Shown here in pieces: positions 43,791-53,775 of a stretch of 64,000 nt of DNA; within the stretch, counting starts at the first letter, position 1, and every line of letters begins with the position of its first letter. This DNA is from Epiperipatus broadwayi (taxonomy: Eukaryota > Onychophora > Udeonychophora > Euonychophora > Peripatidae). Location: assembly GCA_028023455.1 (NCBI GenBank), contig JAQFVV010001034.1, positions 1-64,000 of the forward strand. Direction: 5' to 3'. The notes below the pieces were generated by a model. That model saw only the letters and a list, made by a program, of their open reading frames with translations, was not told the DNA's origin and searched no databases. Both the position numbers and the translations under genes were made by a program.

Positions 43791-45061
43791 TCAGTTTGCG
43801 AGCCAGAGCCATTCTTATTTTTCCTCTTGAAACTTGCACCTTGTGTCATTTTACCCATTTGAGTTGAACCATTCTCACTTAGTTCTGTATCACTGAACAT
43901 GTTAGCTTCTTTTAATTGACCTATTTCTTCTAATGTGCCTTCAGATTCTTCAGATTGTATTGATTCGGAGTTGGTCAGTTCTGCCTGTGCTGATTGTTTC
44001 TTTATCTCTTTGGCTGTATCTCTAGCTTCACCTGCATTTGTCCCATCTTCAAATCTACTGTGCAAGGTTTCTTGATTTTCCTTATAATGTAGCTTATTTG
44101 TTTTCACTTTATCTTTTAAATGAGATTCTTGTGATTTTAGTTCTAATTGTTGATATATAAGTGAAGGATTGCTTGATGTTATTGTACATTTGTGGAATCC
44201 ACTATAGCTTTCCCCACATTCTGTGCATACTCTTTTTGGACAGGCCCTAATTAAATGGCCAGTGTCTCCACATCCATAACACTGTGGTTGAATTCCTCGA
44301 ATTACTATGTATATTGGGCTTTTATTCTGCTCAAAAATAGATGGTATATCTAGTGGACTGATACCTTTAGTCAGCCTCATTGTAAATATTGCGTTATTGG
44401 ATGGCAGCTGAATCCCTGCTCTTCTTTCCATTAGGAAAGTGAACCGTTCAATAGAGCCAAACTGTACTAATAGTCCCTGCAATTCATCTTTTCCAAATGC
44501 CACATGACAATTCCGCACCATACCTGTTATCAATCTTGGTCTTTCCAGGTCAATTTTCACTAAATATTTTCCATCTAGAAACATTTGAGATCTTTTGAAT
44601 CTTTCTTTGGCTAAAGTGTTCTCAAATTCTAGTGTGACATATTTTTTGTTAGGGTGATAGTAGACCCTTCTTATTGAATCAATGATATTTAAGTCCTTGA
44701 TTAAGACAAATAGCTCATTTATTGGAAATATGAAAAGTTCACATTTTTTATTTGTTGTGCTCAATGTTAAAGTATACTGATTCTGGAAGCTAAGAAAGGA
44801 ATTAAACAATTTCTGAGGAATTCTATTATTAAATTCATCATTGACTGATTGAAAGTCTTCTGGAATTAAATTATTTCTATCCTGATTAGAGTTGTTTGTA
44901 CTTGACTCAACATTATGATATATTAAGCCATTCTCAAATTTATTCTCATGGGAGATGCCAGCATGACTAGTTTTCCCATACTTTGCATTGTTCAGATTGT
45001 TTTCATGACCTCTGACCACTAGCTCTAGCTTTGTCTCAAGGCCCATAACCCCCTGCTCCAT
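43658..45061 (-). CDS. LINE ORF1 (Gag-like, zinc knuckle)
   Basis: A 467-codon frame. Residues about 90-250 look like the RNA-binding part of non-LTR ORF1 proteins: KYLVKIDLERPRLITGM, then FGKDELQGLLVQFGSIERF, reminiscent of an RRM-like fold. Residues about 260-300 form a CCHC zinc knuckle, C-x2-C-x4-H-x4-C (CYGCGDTGHLIRAC), followed by a second Cys cluster CTECGESYSGFHKC. The C-terminus is lysine-rich. I infer ORF1 of a non-LTR retrotransposon, which binds the element RNA. Frameshifts on both sides (near 45115 and 43740) break it. No ORF2 lies downstream on this strand; ORF2-like sequence lies upstream, so this is a separate or rearranged copy. Confidence 0.7.
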   Translation of the reverse strand: MEQGVMGLETKLELVVRGHENNLNNAKYGKTSHAGISHENKFENGLIYHNVESSTNNSNQDRNNLIPEDFQSVNDEFNNRIPQKLFNSFLSFQNQYTLTLSTTNKKCELFIFPINELFVLIKDLNIIDSIRRVYYHPNKKYVTLEFENTLAKERFKRSQMFLDGKYLVKIDLERPRLITGMVRNCHVAFGKDELQGLLVQFGSIERFTFLMERRAGIQLPSNNAIFTMRLTKGISPLDIPSIFEQNKSPIYIVIRGIQPQCYGCGDTGHLIRACPKRVCTECGESYSGFHKCTITSSNPSLIYQQLELKSQESHLKDKVKTNKLHYKENQETLHSRFEDGTNAGEARDTAKEIKKQSAQAELTNSESIQSEESEGTLEEIGQLKEANMFSDTELSENGSTQMGKMTQGASFKRKNKNGSGSQTDEHSVVGSNIELCGKQKKKTEGLSRRKEKKEKKTEEDCSTGVRG

Positions 45062-45079
45062 TTGAAAGCCATTGGCATA

Positions 45080-45385
45080 TGGGGTTTTGAAACCTTGCCA
45101 TTTGGAAGTCTTAGTATCCTTTTTTTAACTTTTCTGCAAACGTTGGAAGTGTTAGTTCTGCATTATTGCTCTCACCAGCAGGTTCAACTGGATACTTCTG
45201 GGCTTCTGTAACTTTTTCCCTATTTTTTTCCAAGCTTTGGCTTTTAATTGTCATGGTTTTGTCTAGATAATTACTTTGTGTACTTTTCCTGAGGTTTTTA
45301 GTTTGTCCTTCAGTATTTATTCTTGTATTGATCAATGTAGAGTCTCTTTGGTGATATTCGTCTTTGTTTCGTTCCAGTTCTGCAT
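45080..45385 (-). pseudogene. LINE ORF1 N-terminal piece, frameshifted
   Basis: A polar frame (NTRINTEGQTKNLRKS...) ending FAEKLKKGY at 45111. Changing frame at the A-run by 45115 reads on as RLPNGKVSKPHMPMAF. No ATG; it is open upstream into the (CATCA)n tail of the neighbouring LINE at about 45385. The N-terminus of the ORF1 copy is thus truncated or fused to the tail. Confidence 0.5.
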
Positions 45386-45501
45386 CTATATGATGTGATA
45401 TGATGTATTATGGCTTCTCCTTAAACGAAGTCAAGAATATCTCAGCAATTATGCCCAGATAAACCTGTTAGCCACTTTATTTTACATTCCCCACTCTAAA
45501 T

Positions 45502-46710
45502 TTACCCATAATCTGCTCTATCCCATTTCCACAACATAATTTTTGTCAACTCTATAACCTTTATATCTAAATCCCCCTTATCTTTTCCCAAACCCAGCAT
45601 AAAAACCAATAATTCACTTTCTGTATAATCACTCTTTTCATATTTATTTTTCCACAACTTCATTATATGTACCCTTTCTGTTTTCAAACATTTACATTCA
45701 ATTAACAAATGCCTAATATTTTCAATTCCTTCCTTACATAATTTACAAAATAAATCACCCATATTTTTCCATTTACATGTATATTCTTTTGTAGCTAAAG
45801 ATCCCGTTCGAGCCTTAAACAATAAACTACTTTCCTTACTATTATCATATATTAACTCACACCTAATATTCTGTTTATTTCTATATATATTTAAACTCTT
45901 TTTACTCTCCATACTATTTCTCCATCTCTCTAACTCCCTAGTCTTTATTAATAAATTTATTCTTTTATCCCATTCCTTACTACTATAACACTCAATAATC
46001 CTCTTAACACAATCATCCCATCTTTTGTACAAATATACTGATATAAATTCTTTATCCAAATCTTTTGCATAGCGCATTACCTTTCTCACCCATCTTGTTA
46101 CCTGCCCTTTACTCATAACCCAATTAAATACTATTTTAGCTATTCTTTTATTATCCATAAACTGCAATCTACCAAACATTTTCATTTTACTTTTTGCATC
46201 TCTCATATGAAAACTTGACCATCCCATTTCTCCTTGAATTGCCTCCCTTGCTGTCCATACTTCTGCATCCAATGCATGTCTTCCTACTTCCCTTTGAGCT
46301 TTTTCTAAATAATCTAATATCTTTTTACTAACATATAATGCATCATTACCATATGTTAACCCTGCTACTGCAACTCCTTTCCATATAATTCTAGCTACAT
46401 CATATTTATTATATGAAAATACTGTTAATTTCTTTATCAACCCCTTTCTTTTCTTTGCTTCATTTATCAATTTTTTCTCCCATTCATCCAAATAATTTTT
46501 CTGATTACTTAAAATAATTCCCAAATAACTATATCTATTCACCACACTTAACTTAATATCTCCCAATAAAAATTCTACATCTTCTCTTTCCTCAGTATTA
46601 ACCATCATTATATTTGATTTTTCTTCACTAAATTTAATCCCCATCTCTTTACCCACCCTTGCACATGTCCTCAACATAACTTCCATATCTTCTCTTTTTT
46701 CTGCACACAA
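45502..46710 (-). CDS. LINE ORF2, region after the catalytic box
   Basis: A 402-codon uninterrupted frame starting just after the catalytic F-A-D-D. It holds the RT thumb and C-terminal region: GIKFSEEKSN, YSYLGIILS, GLTYGNDALY, LDAEVWTAREAIQGEMG, then a basic, tryptophan-bearing segment (WVMSKGQVTRWVRK). Near the C-terminus is a C-x2-C-x8-H-x4-C zinc-finger-like motif (CKLC...HLLIEC), common in non-LTR ORF2 proteins. The protein is highly similar to the plus-strand copy at 34508-35681. The upstream RT half (46718-47342) is out of frame by one base at an A9 tract, so the split is an indel. All domains seen look intact. Confidence 0.9.
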   Translation of the reverse strand: MCAEKREDMEVMLRTCARVGKEMGIKFSEEKSNIMMVNTEEREDVEFLLGDIKLSVVNRYSYLGIILSNQKNYLDEWEKKLINEAKKRKGLIKKLTVFSYNKYDVARIIWKGVAVAGLTYGNDALYVSKKILDYLEKAQREVGRHALDAEVWTAREAIQGEMGWSSFHMRDAKSKMKMFGRLQFMDNKRIAKIVFNWVMSKGQVTRWVRKVMRYAKDLDKEFISVYLYKRWDDCVKRIIECYSSKEWDKRINLLIKTRELERWRNSMESKKSLNIYRNKQNIRCELIYDNSKESSLLFKARTGSLATKEYTCKWKNMGDLFCKLCKEGIENIRHLLIECKCLKTERVHIMKLWKNKYEKSDYTESELLVFMLGLGKDKGDLDIKVIELTKIMLWKWDRADYG

Positions 46711-46717
46711 AAATATA

Positions 46718-47342
46718 TCATCTGCAAAAAAAAAGACCTGACAAAATATATACTCCCTTACTACCTATTAACGGTATCTCTATCCCTCTTCCTAATCTTT
46801 CTATTGCTCTTTCCATTTCACTCAAATACAACACAAACAAAATAGGTGACATAGGGCATCCTTGCCTTAGTCCTACACCATTTTTAACTTTAATTGATTC
46901 TATATTCTCTAATTGATATATATAATAATTATTTTCATATAATTTCTTAATAATATCTATTAAAGCTTCATCCATTCCCAAATTTGCTAAACTTATCCAC
47001 AATCTATTTCTATTTACTCTATCATATGCTTTCTCTATATCTATGAAACTCATATTCATATATAACTGTTTACCTGCATTCCTACTCATATCCATAAGTT
47101 GTGTAACTACAAATAAACTATCTCCTATATGCCTATCTAATCTAAAACCTCCTTGCATTTCCCCCACTACATTATTCCCTTCCATCCATTTTACAAGCCA
47201 CCATATACGAGAAAACTTTATATAAAACTGATGTTACCGCTATCGGTCTATAATTATTCAACTTTTTATTATCCTTACCCTTTCCTTTAAATAATAACCT
47301 TACTCTTGTATTACTCCAACTATTTGGGAAAACTCTATTCTG
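46718..47342 (-). CDS. LINE ORF2, fingers and palm of reverse transcriptase
   Basis: A 155-codon frame (47185-46718) plus, in the other frame upstream to 47342, LLFKGKGKDNKKLNNYRPIAV, i.e. RT motifs 0/1. Then GEMQGGFRLDRHIGDSL (motif 2), FIDIEKAYDRVNRNRLW (motif A, catalytic Asp) and GLRQGCPMSPILF (motif B). Motif C sits exactly at the frame break: the sense strand has a run of nine T before GCAGATGATATA (A-D-D), at plus 46726-46734. Reverse transcriptase of a non-LTR retrotransposon; the endonuclease is missing by 5' truncation. Homologous to the plus copy only beyond its truncation point. Confidence 0.88.
46726..46734 (+). other. A9 homopolymer that breaks the ORF2 catalytic box
   Basis: The frame changes by one base within or beside this run, next to the codons for F-A-D-D. 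Could be a true indel or a consensus error. Confidence 0.7.
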
Positions 47343-47490
47343 TGCCATTGTGATGTGAAACAGGATTATGGCTTACTTTCCTATATCCTAAAGTCATGAC
47401 TATCTCAGCAATTATGCCCAGATAAACCTGTTAGCCTTCCCACTTTTACAATTCCTTCTCTACCTAATTTAGCCCATTTTATGATTATTT
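47343..47490 (-). mobile_element. third LINE 3' end (variant), tail at 47345-47355
   Basis: On the minus strand ATGGGCTAAATTAGG..., then GGCTAACAGGTTTATCTGGG and CATAATTGCTGAGAT as in the other copies, then a diverged AGGATATAGGAAAG segment and the tail TTTCACATCACA. It joins copy 2's 5' truncation directly. Confidence 0.75.
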
Positions 47491-47960
47491 TAATTATATA
47501 CTTTAACCATTTGAGGAACAGCGCCCTCTCCTGTGACAAAATTCCCGTGATTTTTAATTATCGTTTTAGATTTTAGTAGTTTTGTGATGGACCTGCTCAC
47601 AACTTTATTTTCCGATAGATTTCTATGAAACTTGGCAGTATCATTAATATTTAGCTTATGTTTCATTGTATCAACTTTAATTTGCTGTATCTCAATGTTT
47701 TCATTGATCTTTACCCCAATATCTACCGTATTTTTGGTACCGTTTGAATTTTTCTTTAAAACAGTTTTTTTATTTCCCTCAAATTTCATTTTTTTCTGAA
47801 CTTCCTTTAGTTTTTTCACCTCTAAACATCTTTCTGAACTATTTTTAATTGATTTAGATTGTTTAAATACTTCCGGAATTACTTGATCACTTCTCACTAT
47901 ATCATTAAATTTAATACTACTGAATGATTGCTTATTCTGACTTTGACAGTCAGCATACAT
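47490..47960 (-). CDS. hypothetical Lys/Asn-rich protein
   Basis: From an ATG at 47960 a 156-codon frame runs to a stop at 47490; a GTG-initiated version would start at 47993. The product is rich in K, N, S and I, without membrane segments or recognised domain, and highly basic. Just upstream (about 48180-48020, minus) another open frame reads AHETKKTLTSAQVQSIVRK, which might be a preceding exon or a shifted part of the same gene; no clean splice pair is proven. The stop is followed at once by LINE 3' UTR sequence, so it may be part of a LINE-mobilised chimera or a divergent element's reading frame. This is the only frame of this size not assigned to a family. Confidence 0.35.
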   Translation of the reverse strand: MYADCQSQNKQSFSSIKFNDIVRSDQVIPEVFKQSKSIKNSSERCLEVKKLKEVQKKMKFEGNKKTVLKKNSNGTKNTVDIGVKINENIEIQQIKVDTMKHKLNINDTAKFHRNLSENKVVSRSITKLLKSKTIIKNHGNFVTGEGAVPQMVKVYN

Positions 47961-48199
47961 CTTGGGAAGGTTATAAAACCTTCTCCGTAGCACTTAATCA
48001 ATTTTGGACACTTAATAAACAAATTAAAAACTAGAAAACGCTCTGCTACAAGATTGTAACTTAATCTTGGGTCCTAGAATAATTGAACAGAAATCTTTTA
48101 AAATTTTTCTTACAATACTTTGAACTTGAGCTGATGTGAGAGTCTTCTTAGTTTCGTGCGCCACGCCCTCATTTTTTCTTTTACTTTATAAATCCAGAT

Positions 48200-48570
48200 A
48201 ACATTATTTTGCTTATTTGTTTCATTTGGAAATCACATATACCAGCATATATTTAAACCAAGGAATATTTATTTTAAATTAATTCTTATGACGCACATAT
48301 AACAGGGGGCAGGTATTTCTTATACTTTTATTATAGAATTTATTTTCAAGTCAATATTTATTAAATTTATAAAAAGTAATGGATATGATTATAATTATTA
48401 TTATGTTTTCATTTTATCTTTCCAATACTTAATGGCAATTATATTACTTAATCTTTCTACTATATAAACACTTTTCATTTTATTTTTTTCAGAGTATTTC
48501 CATATTATATAAAATCCTTACCTTGATTTTCATGCATAGTACTCCATTACTGGTCACGCTTGCATTACAA
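48200..48570. other. AT-rich stretch without recognised features
   Basis: No frame or repeat is supported. Confidence 0.5.
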
Positions 48571-48574
48571 CAAA

Positions 48575-48945
48575 TATATACAAAACAAAATAACATTTCC
48601 ACCATTCACTTCAAAAACTAACTTTCTTTAACATCAAAGAATGTCTTCATGAGATTGACGGTCTCAGATTCAACACATTTTATCATCAAAGTTTCTTTTC
48701 TTTTCAGTTCACCTTTTTCATAAAAGATAACCAATATAGGTTATAAAATATTTGTCAATTCAGAGGTTATCTTTTATGAAAAATGCAAATTGAAAAGAAG
48801 AGTAAAAGAAACTTTGATGATAGAATTTTTTTTGAATCTGAGGTCATAAATCTCATGATGACATTCTTTGATATTAAAGGAAGTTGGTTTTTGAAGTGAA
48901 TGATGGAAGGCTATTTTGTTTTATATATATATGTTGTATATTTAG
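48575..48945. mobile_element. foldback FB2, second copy
   Basis: The arms match 31301-31933: AAAACTAACTTTCTTTAACA on the left and its counterpart on the right, with an internal GTTTCTTTT/AAAAGAAAC pair. A short internal AAAGATAACC hairpin (48725-48780) differs from the other copy. Confidence 0.75.
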
Positions 48946-49087
48946 TTGGATTTACTTGAAAAAATATATTTGTTAATAGATAAAACCATGGTTGTGGAAG
49001 AATTTTAGTAAAATTTTATTTTTTGGCTGATATTATAATGTTATATAAATTTCTATTTTACTTCTTTAAATATACTTCATAGTTTAA

Positions 49088-49217
49088 TTTATGACAGTTT
49101 CAATTGGTTAGAAGTCTTCTTCAGATATTCTGAAATCTCTTCCAGCAATTTGTTTTTTGGTAAAATATATTTCAGAATATCTGAAGAAAATTGCCAGTCA
49201 ACTGAAACCGTCATAAA
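49088..49217. repeat. short foldback/hairpin (130 bp)
   Basis: TTTATGACAGTTTCA-type ends (49088) face TGAAACCGTCATAAA (49203-49217). A perfect 18-bp inner pair (CTTCAGATATTCTGAAAT at 49120 with its inverse at 49170) is present. Confidence 0.65.
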
Positions 49218-49660
49218 GTAAATAAAGTACCATGAAAAGTTCATTAAAAGAAGTGTGTGTTTTGTTTGTAAGGATTTAATGGTAATAACCCAGTGAGAGT
49301 GGAAGAAATTTTGGAAATTAGGTAACAAGAGTTGCAATCAATGGATTTGTATTCTTTTTTTTTGAGAATAATTAAAAAAAAACTGGAGCCAAACTAGAAA
49401 AGTTTATAGACAATAATTTAGATAATCTTGAAATTAAATACTTCATTTTTATCACTTATAAAATAACTGCAAGTCTATTCATTATTTAAAACCCTATTTT
49501 GTTATTTAAACAATTGAAATAGAATGATCAATTAGGATAGAAAATAAACATCATTTTCTGTAAAAGAATTATACATAATTATATGATAAGATAAATTAAT
49601 GTCTGGTGAAGATTAATATTCTGAATTAAAAAAAGCCTTTAAATAGTTAATTTTATACAA
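49218..49660. other. AT-rich stretch without recognised features
   Basis: No feature supported. Confidence 0.5.
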
Positions 49661-49664
49661 AAGC

Positions 49665-49965
49665 ATTTCCAACAGTCTTTTATGAAGAAATAGTGGAGAA
49701 AGTGTATTAGTTATTGGGTAGTTAGGGCTTGATCAGTTTTCTTTATCCATTAGCTAATATTACCTAGATATTTACTGTCTGATCAATATTGGATGGTTAG
49801 CTAGATTAACTATGGAGTAACTATTTGAAAGAAGTATGCCTTATTAAAACCTGGAAAAAAATGTAACTTAACTTGCTAGGGATTTGAACAGAGGTTATAG
49901 ATATGAAAAGCTGATGCATCATGGGACATTGTTTATCTGTAATCACTAATCCTTCATTCTTATAC
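49665..49965 (+). repeat. interspersed repeat R2, copy 2
   Basis: Core GATCAATATTGGATGGTTAG and CTAGATATTTACTG. A B-box-like GGGATTTGAACAG occurs near 49878. Confidence 0.6.
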
Positions 49966-50460
49966 AAGTAATTAAATAAATTTTATATGATTATTATTAT
50001 TCTATTAAAACATTTTAAAAAATGCTTTTATTTAATTTGAAAACTAATGTACTAAAAAGCAAAAAATATTTTTTTCTTGAACTACAATTTTGATTGTTAT
50101 ATTAACTTTAAATAAAAGCATAGGGCACCTATAAATCAATTAATTCAAGCAATAATAGAGTATTTAGCTTCATCCTAAACTGTACTAGATAAAATTAACT
50201 TATGAATGTCCCACAGTTTTATTTAAATACACACATATCCAAAATTGTTTTCCAAGGAAAAAAATTAATAAAAGCATTAAAAAAATTATATGTAATATTT
50301 TTTACTGTTTGGGTGTATATAATAAAATTACTCATAAAGTTGTACGATTTTTATTTTGTTGAAGGTAGTGGTTTAAAAAGGCAAGTTTTCTACAAACAAT
50401 CCAAAGAGTAATACAAATTTCACCCTTCATTTCTTTTTTTCTATTTTAATTAATTGTAAG
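49966..50460. other. AT-rich stretch
   Basis: The frame at 50202-50411 is AT-driven and unrecognised. Nothing else seen. Confidence 0.5.
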
Positions 50461-50462
50461 TG

Positions 50463-50605
50463 CAAACAGGCAAAAGTCTTTATACAGTATTGCCACTCAG
50501 TGCAAGCCAGAGTAATCAATAGATGCCAGAAGGCTGTTTGAATGTTTGCCTGTTTGAATAACAGTTATAAACAAGCATAAGAAATGGTGATCATGTGATG
50601 TTTAT
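50463..50605 (+). repeat. FB1 deletion derivative
   Basis: Left border (CAGGCAAAAGTCTTTATACAG) then CAATAGATGCCAGAAGGC joined to the outer border (AAGCATAAGAAATGGTGATC). Confidence 0.75.
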
Positions 50606-51059
50606 TGGCTTAATTGTAAATGCCCTTAAAATTTCTCAAATTAAATGCAAGTATCTGCTTAATGTGCCATTTATTGTGCATGCCACATGGCTTACCAAAC
50701 TGATTTGAATATTATTTGAAATCCAGCCTGCAAATTCTTTTGTCAACAATATTAGGCTGGACAATCCTTAAATATTGCATTGTTATACTGTATTGTCATC
50801 AAAACAAAGTTGTATAAAATTAGAAGAAAATCTGTGTAGTAGAAGTCTTTAAAAATTGGTTACAGTATTTGATCTGAGTAAGCAAAAGTTTTATGTTAAG
50901 CAAAGCATCTAATAACCTAGCTTGTCTTTGAAAACTCCACTGAGTTTTGCATGTATATTTTTTAATTAATGCAATATTGAAAGACATTAACATCTTTCTA
51001 TATCCCCCACCCCCACCATTGGTAAAATAGCATTCTTAATAAATAGTCCATTGCAGAGT
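50606..51059. other. stretch without recognised features
   Basis: No gene or repeat supported. Confidence 0.5.
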
Positions 51060-51320
51060 ACAGGTCAGTGAAGGTCAAGGCTGTTCTCATTAGGCTTGGC
51101 AATAGCATGATTATGAAGGTGTAAGCAGTTTTCCATTCTTTCTTTATTCTCTAGCTTTAGGATATATAGATACCAATTTACTGACCAATACTGAATGGGC
51201 AGCTAGGTTGGCTGTGGACCATTTACTTGAGAGAATGTATTTGGACCGGTTTGAATCCTAGGGCATAGGTTTGGTAAGTTGATGAGTTATCTCTGCATCA
51301 CTAGGCCCTTGATTTACTAT
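51060..51320 (+). repeat. interspersed repeat R2, copy 3
   Basis: Core TTTACTGACCAATACTGAAT (51178) and GGTTTGAATCCTAGGGC (51249-51265), the latter resembling a Pol III B box. Confidence 0.65.
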
Positions 51321-52860
51321 AAATATATACTACATATAATTGTTTTACATGTCATGCACACATACTCATACATAAATTGCTCTTATTTAATTTTTATGTA
51401 TTTTATTTTTATCAAAATAGTCAGATTATTTGAAATTCCATAAATATTTGCATTTCTCTTTAATAATAGATCTCCTAGACCTTTGATACTTGCAGTTAAT
51501 TCCATCAAAATTAATTGATCGGAATCTACAAATTGAAATTCGTTTTAAAAATTTCTTCATCCATGCTAAATTAGTTATTTTCAGTCTATAATCTTTTCTA
51601 AGCTTCTCGTAATATTAAATTAAATTAAAACTTCATCAGTTATTTGTAATTTATAATTGTAAGATTATTTTAAAAAATAAATTTATTGCTTATATAAAAA
51701 TATCACATATTGTATGTCTTTACTGTATTATTTTTGTTATGATTCGGTTAAGATTACGATTAAATTAAAATGATGTCCGTTGGAATTCTTAAGCTTTTTC
51801 TAAAAAAAAAAAAAGCTGTTTTCACCAGTTTATATTAATGTTTAAAAAAAAATAAACGAAATTATTTTTAAATGCTAAAAATCAAAGATTATTATTTTTT
51901 AAACATTTAAATCTATTTATTGTTTGTTTGTTTAGCTTTGCAATAATAAACTAAATGCAGTCAAAAAAGTAAAGGTTAAAGTAAACTGTGAGTCAGCACT
52001 TATTGGTGTATGATTCCCCCTCCTTTCCATTAAATGGTAAACACTACATTTTGTTGCAGCCATGTTTTTCTTTTATAGTAAGACAATCACCTTTGCCTGA
52101 TAAGCCCAGATTATTCTAGGATGTCCCCTCTACCCCAGCTAAGAATTGCTAAATATCATTTACAAACAACTATTAGACGGTTAACAGGCTCAGAAGTTAA
52201 ATGTCAATCTATAACTGGCAGCCATGTTCATTGAGTGAATGTAAACACGTATCATCAAAGTAAATAAATAAAGAAAAAACATTTATAGGTAAATATATTT
52301 AAAAAATAATAATTATTATTGATTGTTTTTTAGGTATATATAAAATGCATCTCCATATTAGCATGCAATTAGTATATATTTGACTATAATGTGATTATAT
52401 CCAGATGAGTTTGAAATAGATATAATAAGGCTAGAAATTGTCTCCTATGTGAATAATAAAATGGTTTGTTTTGGCATATTGACTGCTATGCTTAATGCAA
52501 TTCACCATATTAATTTTTTTTGCAAAAACTTTGTAAATATAGAATGATCATAAAAGCTCATCTTGAGTGATTTTTGAATATCTATTTGCAAACACTTCTT
52601 TAAGTTTAAGATTGTTTTTAGTATGTTTGTATGCGGCCATTCAGACTTCATTTATTAATCTGTTTATTTAAAAATTTCATTAGCTTATTTATTATTAATT
52701 ACAATAGTCTTTGTAATGAAAGGTAATTTGTTCTAGATCATTTTTTTATTATTTTAGATTACATTGATGTAAATGTATTTATGGGGAGGGGTATTTTAGG
52801 CACCCAGCCTCTATACAAAATCAAAAATATGTGTAAAAATACGTATGGAATTAATTGCTG
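51321..52860. other. AT-rich stretch without recognised features
   Basis: Only short frames; GCAGCCATGTT occurs twice (52057, 52220) without a larger repeat. Confidence 0.5.
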
Positions 52861-52864
52861 TATA

Positions 52865-53375
52865 TATTATATTAGGGGTGGGCAATTGTTTTGGCTCAGG
52901 GGCCACAGAGGTTGGCAGGGGGTCGCATTGGGGACCACTTTGTGGAAGCGAAGATTAGCGGAGGTCGCACCTTTTTTTCATGACACAATAAACACACTGC
53001 TTTATTCCTTGTATTACCCAAGAAAAATTTGTTTGTCCATTCTTTATTAAACACATGACATTCATCACCGATTTTACATTTTTTTTGGAGGGTTCATGGT
53101 TTCACTAAAGTTGGAAATGTATATATTTGCTAATGCAAAGACAAAATTGAAACTAACCAGATCAACTGGAAAAGCACTGCATATCGTATCTACACTGTGC
53201 TTGTGAATTGATGTGACCATCCTAGTGGAAAATAAGAAATGAATCTTCTGTCACGCACAGGAAGGAAATCTCAGTTCAAGGTGGATTTTTCTGATTGTCT
53301 TGGTGGGCTGCATAAAAACTCTTAGTGGTACACATGTGACCCTCAGGCCACTATTTGATCACCCCTGTATTATAT
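52865..53375. mobile_element. non-autonomous hAT-type element with 8-bp TSD
   Basis: TATTATAT at 52865-52872 and again at 53368-53375 flanks a 495-bp element (52873-53367). Its left end TAGGGGTGGGCAATTG and right end (inverse) CAGGGGTGATCAAAT are imperfect terminal inverted repeats of hAT type, extended inward by GGCTCAGGGGCCACA versus GGCCTGAGGGTCAC. An 8-bp duplication and a CAGGGGTG end are typical of hAT. No transposase frame; GC-richer than its surroundings. Confidence 0.88.
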
Positions 53376-53434
53376 AATTCCAAACTAAAATCCAATTTTT
53401 AAAAACATAAAATAAAATAAAAACATAAATAAAT

Positions 53435-53775
53435 ATCATCATCAACCATTATCAATCCACTGCAGGATGAAGGTCTCAGTTCACTCCATCTCTGATCTTT
53501 AGCTTCTCTTTTCCATATCACCCCTGCACACTTTTGTATTTCATCCATCCATATGTGGTCTCTTTCTGGGTCTTTTATGATCTCTTGGAATCCAGTTTAA
53601 GATTTCTAATTGTCCATCTATTATCACCTTTTCTAACAATATGTTCAGCCCAACTCCACTTCAGTCTTTTAATGGGTCAGTAATACCTGTTTATTCTCTT
53701 ACCCATACATTGCATTTTCTATCTCTTCTTGTTGCTCCCAACATGCATCTCCATACTTCTTTGAGTGGTCTGAAA
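53435..53775 (-). pseudogene. RTE-like LINE 3' end fragment
   Basis: Aligns in the same orientation with 37110-37450: TCCACTGCAGGATGAAGGTCTC, CATATGTGGTCTCTTTCTGG, and the minus-strand YGxET-downstream region. The 3' end has (ATC)n-like ATCATCATCA at 53437. It ends abruptly at the Penelope sequence. Confidence 0.75.

Larger units (their letters stand above)
45385..47342 (-). mobile_element. 5'-truncated LINE with (CATCA)n tail, copy 2
   Basis: The same family as 34500-35793. The minus-strand element begins at about 47342 inside the RT domain and ends with a 3' UTR containing CTGGGCATAATTGCTGAGAT, GGAGAAGCC and ATACATCATATCACATCATA. It abuts the 3' tail of another copy at its 5' side (47343-47500) and ORF1-like sequence at its 3' side, a head-to-tail array. 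Confidence 0.88.

Noticed and set aside
53641-53775. N-terminus of the Penelope frame
   Set aside because: These 45 codons are antisense to an RTE-like LINE 3' fragment that also occurs at 37110-37450, so they are not part of the RT.
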